The position numbers and the translations under genes were made by a program. The notes beneath the pieces are model-generated. The model made no database searches, was not told where the DNA came from, and saw only the letters and a list, made by a program, of their open reading frames with translations. From Acetofilamentum sp. (GTDB lineage Bacteria > Bacteroidota > Bacteroidia > Bacteroidales > DYOH01), in assembly GCA_020720625.1 (NCBI GenBank), contig DYOH01000002.1, positions 33,686 to 95,090 of the forward strand: 61,405 bases of DNA. Reading direction: 5' to 3'. How positions within the stretch are numbered: position 1 is the stretch's first letter; every line of letters starts with the position of its first letter. Shown piece by piece: positions 27,824 to 37,059 of this stretch.

Positions 27824-27859
27824 AATAGTTGCTGCAAAAAATGCAGCAACTATTGTTTT
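27824..27859 (+). terminator. Rho-independent terminator after frr
   Basis: AATAGTTGCTGC (27824-27835) pairs perfectly with GCAGCAACTATT (27843-27854), 7-base loop, followed by GTTTT. Confidence 0.8.
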
Positions 27860-27950
27860 CAAATCCCCCCCTTCTTTTTTTATAAGGATAAATTTTATCT
27901 TGTAATATTCAAGCAATAAAATTGCATTGCTCAGAAGCATAGAGATTCAG

Positions 27951-27982
27951 TTTGGCCGAAAAAAAAAATTAATGTATTTTTC
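27951..27982 (+). promoter_or_regulatory. Putative promoter of elbB-comEC
   Basis: TTTG at 27951-27954, a 20-base spacer, then TATTTTTC at 27975-27982 (seven of eight in TANNTTTG). Thirty bases before the elbB ATG. Confidence 0.5.
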
Positions 27983-28012
27983 AAGTAGTATTAACCCCAT
28001 AAATATTAAATT

Positions 28013-28663
28013 ATGAAAAAATTTGCAGTTATTTTGGCCGGTTGTGGAGTATTCGATGGAGCCGAAATTCACGAAGCCACCATGACTTTATACGCCATCA
28101 TGAAAAATGGAGGTATTTACGATATTTTTGCCCCAAACATTAATCAACATCATGTAATTAACCATATCACAGGCGAAGAGATGCCCGAAAACAGAAATGT
28201 ATTGGTAGAATCTGCACGAATTGCACGCGGAAAAATAAATGACCTTAATGTGTTTAAAGCATCGGAATACGATGCCATTATTTTTCCGGGTGGCTTTGGT
28301 GTAGCCAAAAACTTTTCAGACTTTGCCTTTAAAGGTGCAAATCAAACAGTAAATCAACAGATTGAACAAGTAATTAAAGAAATGGCTGCACTTAAAAAGC
28401 CCATTGGAGCCTTGTGTATTTCTCCGGCCATTGTGGCTAAAGTGCTCGAAGGTGTGGAAATTACAATAGGTCAGGACAAAGGAACAGCCGATGCCATTGA
28501 AGCTATGGGAGCAAATCATATAAAAAGCATGCATGGCGAAGTAGTTATAGATACAAAATATAAGGTTGTTACTACTCCATGCTACATGCTTGATGCTAAT
28601 ATTCTGCATATTGCTGATGGAGCAAACAATCTTGTAAAAGCAATTTTCAAATTATTTGAATAA
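28013..28663 (+). CDS. elbB: ElbB-type DJ-1/PfpI protein (glyoxalase-like)
   Basis: 216 residues. The start FAVILAGCGVFDGAEIHEA is the ElbB signature. IIFPGGFGVAKNFSDFA near residue 90 and GALCISPAIVAKVLEG near 135 supply the acidic residue and the nucleophilic-elbow Cys of the DJ-1/PfpI fold. E. coli ElbB shows weak glyoxalase activity and was linked to isoprenoid production, but the physiological role is not settled. The gap to comEC is 11 bases, so they share a transcript. Confidence 0.9.
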   Translation: MKKFAVILAGCGVFDGAEIHEATMTLYAIMKNGGIYDIFAPNINQHHVINHITGEEMPENRNVLVESARIARGKINDLNVFKASEYDAIIFPGGFGVAKNFSDFAFKGANQTVNQQIEQVIKEMAALKKPIGALCISPAIVAKVLEGVEITIGQDKGTADAIEAMGANHIKSMHGEVVIDTKYKVVTTPCYMLDANILHIADGANNLVKAIFKLFE

Positions 28664-28674
28664 ACCTTATTCAG

Positions 28675-30738
28675 TTGAAGTTTTACAATCTCATAAGGCG
28701 GATTCCTATAATCCGCCCTTTATTGCCACTATTGATAGGCACAATAATAGGGCATGAGATTAATTTTCCGAATACCGAAGCTACAATTGCTGCTGTATTA
28801 CTTTCCCTGGCATTTCTTTTTTTTATTTCAAAAACAACAGATTTCGTAAGCAGAGGCATTTTATCTGCCTTAATTTGGTTATCAATTGGTGCTCTAAATG
28901 CAGATTTGAGCAAATCTGCTGATTTTGATTATTTCTTGGAAAATGCTAAAATTGTTGCATCTATAGCTGAGCAAGTTAATGAGCGAGATGATTTTCTAAA
29001 AATAAAACTAAAACTTCTCCAAATTAACGATACATCGGTAGGAAAGCAAAACTGGTATATCATGCTAAATTTGAAAAAAGATTCTCTAACTCCCCATTTA
29101 GACTACGGAAACAAATTATTTTTTGTTGGAAATATCGCACAAATAAAAAACCGAGGAAATCCTTACGAATTTGATTATCAAAACTTTTTACATCGAAAAA
29201 GAATAATTGCCCAAACCTATATTTCCAATAATAAATTTGTTGTGCTTAAAGGATTTGAAGGCTCTGCTATGCAGAAGTGGGCTTATAATGCCAGAACCTT
29301 TCTTTTAAATCAATATATCAAACAAAAAATCGAAGATCAGAATCTTGCTGTGCTATCAGCGCTCACCCTTGGTTACAAAGAAGATTTAAGCCAGGAGACC
29401 AAACAGCAATTTTCCGGTACTGGTGCTATGCACATTTTGGCAGTTTCGGGCCTTCATGTGGGTATTGTATATATGATAATTGCTAAGATTTTACAAATTC
29501 TGTTGGGTCGCAGATTCCCTTTCTTAAAATTTACAATTTTAATTCTCACTATTTGGACATTTGCCATTATAAGCGGTAGCTCGGCAAGTGTGCTAAGAGC
29601 ATCGCTGATGATTAGCTTTGTTGCTCTGGCAACAACTTTTCAGCGAGAAAGCAACATTTATAATACCATTATCCTTTCCTCCTTTTTTCTTATTCTATTC
29701 AATCCATCCATCATTTACGAGGTTGGATTTCAATTGTCATACTTGGCGGTTATTAGCATTGTATGGTTGGTACCCATTATAGAAAACTGGTGGCACCCTA
29801 ATAACACAATAATAAAAAAAATATGGTCTCTATTGGCCGTATCTATTGCAGCTCAGCTTGGTACAAGTCCTATTGCCTTATATTATTTTCATCAGTTTCC
29901 AAACTATTTCTTTATCACCAATCTGGCCGTTGTGCCCTTGGCCGGTTATATTCTCACTATTGCCATCATCTTTTTATCAATTTCCTTTATTCCTTTTATT
30001 TCCAATATTATTGCCTATTTACTCAATTTATCGGTAATCATTTTAAGATTTATTGTAGAATCTATCGATTCTTTGCCATATAGCAGCACTCAATTTATTC
30101 CCTTCAGCTTTATTCAGATTTTTATTGCATACGCATTGATTTTTATTGTATTTATGTTTATTCAGTATAAATATTACTTTTTACTCAGAGCTACAATGAT
30201 AACTCTTTTACTCTTTGGAATAAGCCTAATAGGCAATAAACTTACGAATGCATTTCAAAACAGACTGGTAATCTATAATTCACCACCTAACGCCGTTTAT
30301 CAGATTGTGAATGGCTCAAAATACAGCACTTACACGCAAGTAAAAGATTCCACAGCGCTATTTTATGTGGAACAAATGATAAAAAATTATGCGATGCATG
30401 CACACGCAGGAATTCAGCAAAATAAGCACTATTTTACCGAAAATCATGGCAATGAAGTTAATGTTTACCAATTTGGAAAACACAAAATTTTGTTTTTGAA
30501 AGATGATTACTTTAATCAAAAAAAATCTAATCAATTATTTGAATTAGATTATATTGTATTAAATGAAGGTGCCGAAATTAAATTAGAAAATTTGCAAAAC
30601 CTTTTCAAATTTAAAAGCATTATTTTCGACTCTTCGGTAAGCAGTTATAAAAGAAAGAGCTGGCTAAGTGAAGCAACGGACCTCAAAATTCCTGTACATG
30701 ATGTAAAAGAGCAAGGTGCTTTTATACTTGAATTCTAA
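28675..30738 (+). CDS. comEC: ComEC/Rec2 DNA-uptake channel
   Basis: 687 residues from a TTG at 28675, 11 bases after elbB. The N-terminus has two or three membrane helices and an OB-like DUF4131 region (about residues 25-190). The central Competence domain holds TGAMHILAVSGLHVGIVYMI near residue 245, the family signature, followed by many membrane helices to about 520. The C-terminal 150 residues are a short, degenerate beta-lactamase-like part without the HxHxDH metal motif, as in other Bacteroidota ComEC. The protein forms the inner-membrane channel for single-stranded DNA in transformation. The adjacent comM points the same way. Confidence 0.9.
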   Translation: MKFYNLIRRIPIIRPLLPLLIGTIIGHEINFPNTEATIAAVLLSLAFLFFISKTTDFVSRGILSALIWLSIGALNADLSKSADFDYFLENAKIVASIAEQVNERDDFLKIKLKLLQINDTSVGKQNWYIMLNLKKDSLTPHLDYGNKLFFVGNIAQIKNRGNPYEFDYQNFLHRKRIIAQTYISNNKFVVLKGFEGSAMQKWAYNARTFLLNQYIKQKIEDQNLAVLSALTLGYKEDLSQETKQQFSGTGAMHILAVSGLHVGIVYMIIAKILQILLGRRFPFLKFTILILTIWTFAIISGSSASVLRASLMISFVALATTFQRESNIYNTIILSSFFLILFNPSIIYEVGFQLSYLAVISIVWLVPIIENWWHPNNTIIKKIWSLLAVSIAAQLGTSPIALYYFHQFPNYFFITNLAVVPLAGYILTIAIIFLSISFIPFISNIIAYLLNLSVIILRFIVESIDSLPYSSTQFIPFSFIQIFIAYALIFIVFMFIQYKYYFLLRATMITLLLFGISLIGNKLTNAFQNRLVIYNSPPNAVYQIVNGSKYSTYTQVKDSTALFYVEQMIKNYAMHAHAGIQQNKHYFTENHGNEVNVYQFGKHKILFLKDDYFNQKKSNQLFELDYIVLNEGAEIKLENLQNLFKFKSIIFDSSVSSYKRKSWLSEATDLKIPVHDVKEQGAFILEF

Positions 30739-30779
30739 GTTTTAAATAAATTCCCAAACAAAACAAATAACCCGATATC

Positions 30780-32318
30780 TTACCCTAACCAGCCTTCCCT
30801 GTCCAAACTTCTATATTGTATTGCTTCGGCCAAATGATTGGGTAAAATGGCTTCTGACTTATCCAAATCGGCAATAGTTCGAGATACCTTTAAGATTCTG
30901 TCATACGCCCGAGCCGACAAACCAAGTTTTTCCATAGCAGTTTTTAATAAAGAATTTCCGGCAGTATTCAAAACACAATACTCCCGAATAAGCCTTGAAT
31001 GCATCTGAGCGTTGCTGTGTATACCTTTGTGCTGTAAAAACCTATTCTGCTGAATTAATCTTGCATCCATAACCCTTTCGCGAATCTGAACACTGGTTTC
31101 ATTATTGGCCTTATCGGTTAGCTTATCGTAGGGTACAGGAACCACTTCTATTTGAATATCAATACGGTCGAGCAATGGGCCAGAAATCTTATTCATATAT
31201 TTCTGTCTTGCATTAATATGGCATACGCATTCTTTCTCCGGATGATTATAATATCCACAAGGGCATGGATTCATGGCTGCTACCAACATAAAACTACTAG
31301 GATATTCTACAGCAAAGCGGGCTCTGGAAATTGTAATCTTCCTATCTTCAAGAGGTTGCCGCATTACTTCGAGCACCGTACGCTTAAATTCGGGCAGCTC
31401 GTCTAAAAAAAGCACCCCATTATGTGCCAATGATATCTCGCCAGGTTGGGGAAACTGTCCTCCGCCTACAAGCGCTACATCGCTTACCGTATGGTGCGGC
31501 GATCTGAATGGACGGGCAAACATAAGAGATGTATTTTTGTCTATCTTTCCGGCCACAGAATGAATTTTGGTGGTTTCCAAGGCTTCTTGCAAACTTAATG
31601 GAGGCAAAATACCTGGCAAACGACGCGCAAGCATTGTTTTTCCAGCTCCCGGAGGCCCTATCAAAATAATATTATGCCCGCCCGCAGCCGCAATTTCTAA
31701 AGCTCTTTTTACGTTTTCCTGTCCTTTTACATCGGAAAAATCGAACTCAGGGTTATTTACATTTTTAAAAAATTCGTCGCGTGTATTTATTTTAGTGGCT
31801 TCTAGCTCTTTTTCCTGGTTAAAAAAATCGATTACCTCTTTTATATTGCTTACTCCAAAAACATCCAGATTATCTACAACAGCCGCTTCGCGGGCATTTT
31901 CAGACGGTAAGATAAATCCTTTAAAGCCCTCTTTCCGGGCTTGAATTGCAATAGGTAAAGCTCCTTTTATAGGTCTGAGTACGCCATCGAGAGCTAATTC
32001 TCCCATAATAATGTACTTATCTACATCAGAGTTAAGAATTTGCTCAGAACCTGCCAAAATTCCAATAGCCAGTGTTAAATCATAAGCTGTGCCCTCTTTC
32101 CGCAAATCGGCAGGTGCCATATTTATCACAATTTTCTTTCCGGGAATTTTGTATCCATGTGTTTTCAGGGCACTTTCGATTCGCTGCTGACTCTCTTTTA
32201 CTGCACTATCCGGTAGTCCAACCATAAAAAAATTTACACCGATTGACACATTTACTTCAACAGTGATAGTGGTTGCATTTACTCCAAATACTGCACTTCC
32301 GTATGTTTTAACAAGCAT
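30780..32318 (-). CDS. comM: ComM/YifB, Mg-chelatase-like AAA+ ATPase
   Basis: 512 residues. The N-terminal Lon-like S5 domain (residues 1-170) contains [15 protein letters not shown] and [16 protein letters not shown]. The AAA+ core has Walker [15 protein letters not shown] near 215, the sensor and arginine-finger segments, and [29 protein letters not shown] and Cys-rich CVCH lie in the insert near 345-365. ComM drives branch migration during natural transformation. It is convergent with comEC, with a 41-base gap, an instructive pairing of two transformation genes. Confidence 0.93.
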   Translation of the reverse strand: MLVKTYGSAVFGVNATTITVEVNVSIGVNFFMVGLPDSAVKESQQRIESALKTHGYKIPGKKIVINMAPADLRKEGTAYDLTLAIGILAGSEQILNSDVDKYIIMGELALDGVLRPIKGALPIAIQARKEGFKGFILPSENAREAAVVDNLDVFGVSNIKEVIDFFNQEKELEATKINTRDEFFKNVNNPEFDFSDVKGQENVKRALEIAAAGGHNIILIGPPGAGKTMLARRLPGILPPLSLQEALETTKIHSVAGKIDKNTSLMFARPFRSPHHTVSDVALVGGGQFPQPGEISLAHNGVLFLDELPEFKRTVLEVMRQPLEDRKITISRARFAVEYPSSFMLVAAMNPCPCGYYNHPEKECVCHINARQKYMNKISGPLLDRIDIQIEVVPVPYDKLTDKANNETSVQIRERVMDARLIQQNRFLQHKGIHSNAQMHSRLIREYCVLNTAGNSLLKTAMEKLGLSARAYDRILKVSRTIADLDKSEAILPNHLAEAIQYRSLDREGWLG

Positions 32319-32325
32319 TTTCTCT

Positions 32326-32898
32326 TTATTTAAAAAGTTCTTCGATATGATGAATCAATCCATGGATAATTTTTATGTGTATCTCCTGAATTCTGTCGGA
32401 ATAGCCAAAATGATTTACTCTTAATTCAATATCAGCAAGATGAGCTAATTTACCGCCATCTTTTCCGGTTAATGCAATTACTTGCATACCTTTAATACGA
32501 GCTGATTCTGCTGCATTGATAATATTCGCAGAATTTCCGCTGGTGCTAATAGCAAGCAGCACATCGCCAGATTTTCCCAAAGCTTCTACATACCTCGAAA
32601 ATACAAAATCATATCCAAAATCGTTGGCAGTGCAGCTAAGATGCGTTGGGTCTGAAATGGCAATGGCCGGATATGCCTTTCGATTCTCTCTGAATCTGCC
32701 GGTAAGCTCTTCGGCAAAATGCATTGCATCGCTCATAGATCCACCATTTCCGCAGCTTATTACTTTTCCGCCGGTTTTTATACTATTAGCCACTAAATGA
32801 GCTGCTTTCTCAATCAAAATAAAGTTTTCAGAATTAGCGATAAAATCATTCAGCACCTGCTGAGCCTCTAAAAAATCTTGCTCTATTATATTCTTCAT
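32326..32898 (-). CDS. gmhA: Sedoheptulose-7-phosphate isomerase
   Basis: 190 residues, a single SIS domain. Signatures are [27 protein letters not shown] near residue 45, the [25 protein letters not shown] region typical of GmhA, and [14 protein letters not shown] near 118. It makes D-glycero-D-manno-heptose 7-phosphate, the first step of ADP-heptose synthesis for LPS core. It precedes comM by 7 bases on the same strand. The next heptose enzyme in the window, rfaE2, lies 5.4 kb away; no kinase or GmhB gene is seen. Confidence 0.92.
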   Translation of the reverse strand: MKNIIEQDFLEAQQVLNDFIANSENFILIEKAAHLVANSIKTGGKVISCGNGGSMSDAMHFAEELTGRFRENRKAYPAIAISDPTHLSCTANDFGYDFVFSRYVEALGKSGDVLLAISTSGNSANIINAAESARIKGMQVIALTGKDGGKLAHLADIELRVNHFGYSDRIQEIHIKIIHGLIHHIEELFK

Positions 32899-32956
32899 GA
32901 AAACAAAAGTAAAAAATTACTGGAATTTTTATTTTGATTCACTAAAATATTATAAA

Positions 32957-32986
32957 CAAAAAAAAACCGCAAGTTTGAACATGCGG
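32957..32986 (-). terminator. Terminator after the minus-strand lipoprotein gene
   Basis: On the minus strand CCGCA-x-GTT pairs with AAC-x-TGCGG, followed directly by ten or so T residues (the A run at 32957-32966). Confidence 0.75.
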
Positions 32987-33009
32987 GAAAAGCCTTTTTC
33001 AAAAAAACC

Positions 33010-34080
33010 TTAAATTTGCTCCATATTTTTGTTCAAACGAATGGTATCGACCGGAAAACCTTGCTCGCTATATGTATATCGGATAAGTGATACCTTGCTC
33101 TTCTCACTTTCAAATGGCTTGCGATTTTCGTCCAACATTCTAATTTCGGAAATAGCACCGTGTATATCGTAAGTAAACTGCATAATTGGTGCAGAAGTTG
33201 TTTGTATTAACTCTTCGTTTTCGTTATAATAAATGCGCTCCGCTACATAACCTAAAGAATCTAAGCTTAATGTAAAGCGTGCCCATCCAAAAAACAAATT
33301 CGCATATTTGCCATCAATATTAAATACTTTAAAATCGAGCAAAGCACCTTTCTCATTGGATTCAAAGGTAAAATAGGAAACTCCGTCATCACCACAATTA
33401 TCAGCTGTGCAATTATAAAGCTCATCATCAATATAATTGGCCATACGGGTTACGTAAGCATTGGCATCATAAGAAAAGCGTAACTCATAGAACGGACATG
33501 ATTCGTTAAGTATTGTTTCCTTTCCGCCCAAATCAAAACGATTCTCTTTTACCATGCCATCTGCCAGAATTTCCCATTCATAACTTGCAATTTTATTGCT
33601 GTTTTCTATTTCTTCTCCTGGTGCATTTCTAAAACTCAAGCCGGTTCTTTCTCCTTTATGGTTTAAGGTGTATACAGATTGATACACTTTATCGAATGAT
33701 TCTATTTGTTCACCTTTCATGTTGAAATAGTTATGAGTTTCCGTAGAATCCGTATATACCATTTGAACCTTTGCAGCAGCGCCTCTTCCATAAGGCAGCA
33801 AAATGCCATTGCGATTATACTCCAAAGAAATTAGTCTGCTTTTTGCATCGTATGTAAATTTATAATTATTTACTGTTTTAGCCTCATCTGGGCTTAATTC
33901 GTAAATACCCTTGGTAATGTCGTAGGGTGTTTCGGTGAACTGTAAATGCCTGTAAAACTTTACTAATACTCGCGAATTATTCTCCTGAACGAATTCGGAC
34001 TGATTGTTTTTGCAGGAAATACCCATAAGTATCAAAAATGATAGGCTCAAAATGGCCATTAATTGTGTAGTTCTCTTCAT
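33010..34080 (-). CDS. Lipoprotein with YD/wrap-like beta repeats
   Basis: 356 residues from ATG 34080. A longer reading from 34125 would put 15 residues before the signal peptide, so I reject it. The signal ends LMGISC, with the lipid-bearing Cys near residue 23. The mature protein has irregular repeats of the form F-x-Y-D-x-x-x-R-L-x-x-L-E-Y or L-x-x-K-G-E-x-x-x-x-x-F (for example FTYDAKSRLISLEYNRNG and YTLNHKGERTGLSFRNA). These resemble YD/MORN-like beta hairpins that wrap into a shell. The family is not recognised. It is monocistronic, with a terminator 24 bases downstream. Confidence 0.7.
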   Translation of the reverse strand: MKRTTQLMAILSLSFLILMGISCKNNQSEFVQENNSRVLVKFYRHLQFTETPYDITKGIYELSPDEAKTVNNYKFTYDAKSRLISLEYNRNGILLPYGRGAAAKVQMVYTDSTETHNYFNMKGEQIESFDKVYQSVYTLNHKGERTGLSFRNAPGEEIENSNKIASYEWEILADGMVKENRFDLGGKETILNESCPFYELRFSYDANAYVTRMANYIDDELYNCTADNCGDDGVSYFTFESNEKGALLDFKVFNIDGKYANLFFGWARFTLSLDSLGYVAERIYYNENEELIQTTSAPIMQFTYDIHGAISEIRMLDENRKPFESEKSKVSLIRYTYSEQGFPVDTIRLNKNMEQI

Positions 34081-34278
34081 TTTAATCGATTTATTTTGTG
34101 CGAATTTGCTAAACTTTTTACTCAAATGTATCCGATTATTTATAATCGATTTGGAATAACACTTTTTTGTTCAATCCGAAATGCAAAATTCTGTGGACTA
34201 ATAGCAATATTAAACAGATTAAATTAGCTTTTATGAAAAAGATGTTGTTTTTCTTGAAGAATGGAATGGAAATAATAG

Positions 34279-34413
34279 ATGAGTTCAGTCTAAAAAGATT
34301 GAAAAAATGATTATACCCCTGCCAGCGTTTTCTTAATTGACTTATAAACTGTTTAGTACAGTTACAGCATTTTATAAAAATCAACGCTGGCAGGGTTTTT
34401 AGACTAGACTCAT
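34279..34413 (-). mobile_element. 135-bp inverted-repeat element, copy 2
   Basis: The reverse complement is identical at every one of 135 positions to 2242-2376. It carries the same ATGAG/CTCAT ends and the 13-bp internal stem CCCTGCCAGCGTT/AACGCTGGCAGGG. Its CPBP-side end supplies the last codons and the stop of the truncated protease gene: ATGAGTCTAGTCTAA reads Met-Ser-Leu-Val-stop. In the third frame of this strand the element is open throughout (44 codons), and this frame continues out into the flank as a chimeric 82-codon ORF ending at 34136 that I do not consider a gene. Confidence 0.9.
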
Positions 34414-34836
34414 AAATCCAAATTGATTTACATAGATATCTTTATACCGGTAGTATTGAAACGAACGGAAAATAATCTCCTGTCCGTAAGCAGAAAAAAG
34501 TGGATAGAACACAATCAAAAACAACCAGATTTTCGTATTCGCTTTTGGTAAATTAAACAATTGGGTGGGAACAAAAATATATGTCGAAGCCAACAAAAAA
34601 ATAGCAATAGGAATTACCGGAAGGATATATTTCCTGATAGTATATGAATCCTTTGGCCATTGAATTAATTCCTTGAATATAAATAGTTTATTTAATCGAA
34701 AATACAAAAAGATAAAGACTAAAGCAGGTAATACAATTACCGAAGGGTGTAATACACTCTTATTCAATAAAATAAATAAAGGCATTCCAAAAAATAAACC
34801 TATAAATTCAAACCAAAGCCATATTTTTCATGCCAT
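34399..34836 (-). pseudogene. CPBP intramembrane protease, truncated by the 135-bp element
   Basis: The readable frame 34399-34785 gives 128 residues, but family-like sequence (KIWLWFEFIGLFFGMPLF) continues upstream to about 34827 in the same frame. There it meets a TGA two codons after the only in-frame ATG (34836), so the start is also damaged. The rest shows four membrane segments and CPBP motif 1 as GQEIIFRSF, with Gln in place of the first Glu of EE-x-x-R. The protein then ends within the element, which removes the second half with the His motifs. The DNA beyond the element has no recognisable CPBP continuation. I infer a dead gene hit by the element. Confidence 0.7.
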
Positions 34837-34901
34837 ACTGCCTTTTTGGTAAAACCATTTTGAAAAAAACGAAACAAAGTAATAGAATACTTTTATTGGC
34901 G

Positions 34902-35489
34902 CTAGATAGCCACTTGCACAAATACTGCTTTTGAATAAAACTCAGCCCAAAGAGACAGCGTGAGCAGGAAATCCGGATTTTTTAGCATAAGCATTTCTCC
35001 TGCTTGAATTAGAACTCTCTTACCCAAACATATTATTGAACATCTGCCACTAAAAAGGTAAAGAAAAACAAAATCAGAATGCGGCAAATCCAAAGTAATA
35101 TCTAACTTATCGCCTTGGTTAATGATTAAGGGTTTAATCAAATTTTCTTTGATATTTTGATACATGAAGTTAAAATCGGTACATTTACCAAAAGACTTCG
35201 TAAACCAGTCGCCTTCAAACATGTCAATCTCCATGCTTTTAAGTTGTTTACGATGATGTCCTTGGTGCACGAGTTCCATTTCTCCCTCCAAAACCATTAA
35301 TTTTCGTGAAATCCCAAGTAACGAAGTAAAAACCGAAGTTTCTGCCTCAACCACTGCCGAACTTAGCCTGAAAAGAAAATCACGCTGATGCAATGAAGCA
35401 TTTTCGGGATATATAAACAGTTGAGTAGTAGAACCACCTGTCCATAACGAAGTTTTAAAATCAATAATTGATAAAATCTTAGTTTCCAT
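34902..35489 (-). CDS. HutD/Ves family cupin-like protein
   Basis: 195 residues. The N-terminal IIDFKTSLWTGGSTTQLFIYP is the family hallmark (D-x-x-x-S-x-W-x-G-G-x-T-T-x-x-x-x-x-P). FLFRLSSAVVEAETSVFTSLLGISRKLMVLEGEMELVH then matches the R-x-S-x-A-x-V...F-x-x-x-x-G-x-x-R-x-x-x-x-L-E-G core. The fold is a bicupin. HutD is associated with histidine use and Ves with cold-induced expression, but neither has a defined activity and no hut genes are nearby. It is 6 bases after ogt on the same strand, so co-transcribed. Confidence 0.8.
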   Translation of the reverse strand: METKILSIIDFKTSLWTGGSTTQLFIYPENASLHQRDFLFRLSSAVVEAETSVFTSLLGISRKLMVLEGEMELVHQGHHRKQLKSMEIDMFEGDWFTKSFGKCTDFNFMYQNIKENLIKPLIINQGDKLDITLDLPHSDFVFLYLFSGRCSIICLGKRVLIQAGEMLMLKNPDFLLTLSLWAEFYSKAVFVQVAI

Positions 35490-35495
35490 GTCTGT

Positions 35496-36017
35496 TTATA
35501 AACTTAGCCGGGTTTGTTGTTCCAATGCGAGTAGTTTCTTTTTTACCGGTAATCCGCCGGCATATCCGGTAAGCTTACCGTCGCTGCCTATTACACGATG
35601 ACAGGGCACAATAATAGAAATGGCGTTTGCCCCAATAGCCGATGCCACAGCTCGAACCGCTTTCTCTTTTTCCACCCGATTAGCAATCGTTTGATAAGAA
35701 ATCATTTGGCCAAATTCGATTTCCAATAAAGCATTCCAAACCTGCTGCTGAAAATGAGTTCCTGCCAACACCAATGGCAAATCGAAATAAACCCTCTCAC
35801 GCAAAAAATATTCATCTAGTTGTTTTTTTGTTTCTTGCAAAATATCCGTATTCAATTCCAGAAAATCAGCATTTAAGGCTTTCTTTAAGCGAAAATCTAT
35901 ACTAGAACGCATTTTTCTATATTTCCAATCGGCCATACACAATTTGCCATCGTTTTCGCCCAAAATTAAATCCCCCACAGGTGATTTATAGTTCTGAAAA
36001 TAAATTATTTTGTCCAT
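35496..36017 (-). CDS. ogt: Methylated-DNA-protein cysteine methyltransferase
   Basis: 173 residues. The C-terminal active-site domain contains the acceptor Cys in ISIIVPCHRVIGSDGKLTGYAGG near residue 145, preceded by GQMISYQTIANRVEKEKAVRAVASAIG with the helix-turn-helix and arginine finger. The N-terminal ribonuclease-like domain is present. It transfers O6-alkyl groups from guanine (and O4 from thymine) to itself in a single suicidal reaction. There is no AdaA domain, so it is an Ogt-type protein. Confidence 0.92.
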   Translation of the reverse strand: MDKIIYFQNYKSPVGDLILGENDGKLCMADWKYRKMRSSIDFRLKKALNADFLELNTDILQETKKQLDEYFLRERVYFDLPLVLAGTHFQQQVWNALLEIEFGQMISYQTIANRVEKEKAVRAVASAIGANAISIIVPCHRVIGSDGKLTGYAGGLPVKKKLLALEQQTRLSL

Positions 36018-36142
36018 CTTATTACTAAATTATCCTTAAAAAAACCTACCAGAATATTTCAAATAGCATTAATGTTTACCATATCTGCATGCAAGTTAGT
36101 AAAATCAAATCATCTAATATTCAATTACCAATCAAAAGATAG

Positions 36143-36174
36143 AAAAAAAACCGCAAGGTTAAATCCATTGCGGT
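36143..36174 (-). terminator. Terminator after yebC
   Basis: ACCGCAA (36150-36156) and TTGCGGT pair around a 12-base loop; on the minus strand the stem is followed by a run of T (A run at 36143-36150). Confidence 0.8.
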
Positions 36175-36209
36175 ATTTTATTTACTTTATAAAAAATATG
36201 GTATAAACG

Positions 36210-36929
36210 TTAGTCATTCAATTTCATATTATGATATACGGCACTTACATCCTCGTCGTCTTCAAATTTAGAGAGAAGTTTTTCAATCTGTGCCTGTTGC
36301 TCCTCGTTCAACACTTTATAATCCGTCGGAATACGGTCAAATTCTGCACTAATAATCTCTAACTCCTTCTCTTCGAGATATTTTTGAATAGGGCCAAATG
36401 CAGAAAACTCTCCGTAAATTTGCAATTCACCTTCATCTTCAAAAATTTCATCAGCGCCTAAATCTATCATTTCCAGCTCCAACTCTTCAATGTCGAGACC
36501 GTCTTTGAGTTTTATCTTAAATATGCACTTATGCTCGAATAAATAATCTACCGACCCCGAAGTGCTCAAAGCTCCACCCATTTTATTAAAATAGCTTCGC
36601 ACGTTGGCCACAGTGCGCGTAGTATTGTCTGTTGCCGCATCAATAATAATGGCAACTCCATAAGGACCATAACCTTCGTAAACCATTTCTTTATAATCTT
36701 CCTGGTCTTTAGATACAGCACGTTTAATCGCCCTTTCGACATTATCCTTGGGCATATTGGCCGCTTTGGCATTTTGTATTAAAATGCGCAGCCTTGAATT
36801 TGCTTGTGGATCAGGGCCACCTGTTTTAACCGCCATAGCAATCTCTTTACCTAATTTTGTAAAGGTTTTGGCCATATTACCCCATCTCTTTAACTTTCTG
36901 GCTTTTCTATATTCAAATGCGCGTCCCAT
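36210..36929 (-). CDS. yebC: YebC/PmpR family protein (translation/transcription factor)
   Basis: 239 residues from ATG 36929 (MGRAFEYRKARKLKRWG), which is the family start; a longer frame to 36980 adds unsupported residues. Signatures: MAKTFTKLGKEIAMAVKTGGPDP, MPKDNVERAIKRA near 70, YEGYGPYGVAIIIDAATDNTTRT near 95, and acidic C-terminal domain 3. These proteins have been described as transcription regulators and, more recently, as ribosome-associated factors that ease stalling at proline runs. It is divergent from panC with a 130-base gap. Confidence 0.9.
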   Translation of the reverse strand: MGRAFEYRKARKLKRWGNMAKTFTKLGKEIAMAVKTGGPDPQANSRLRILIQNAKAANMPKDNVERAIKRAVSKDQEDYKEMVYEGYGPYGVAIIIDAATDNTTRTVANVRSYFNKMGGALSTSGSVDYLFEHKCIFKIKLKDGLDIEELELEMIDLGADEIFEDEGELQIYGEFSAFGPIQKYLEEKELEIISAEFDRIPTDYKVLNEEQQAQIEKLLSKFEDDEDVSAVYHNMKLND

Positions 36930-37059
36930 AAATAATATTTTTCTGCAAAAATGAATATTTCTTTTGAACAAATCAATCAATTTATTTTAAATTTTAGTGT
37001 TTAATAAGCTTTTCATTATGCCAGATTTTTTTTGTTATTTTGCGTCTTAATTTTTTGAG

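Noticed and set aside
34136-34384. 82-codon minus-strand ORF crossing element copy 2
   Set aside because: Its first half is the element's own open frame and its second half is flank with no recognisable family; it has no ribosome-binding site.
34902-35489. Histidine-utilisation (hut) locus
   Set aside because: Only a HutD/Ves-like protein is seen and none of the hut enzymes is nearby.
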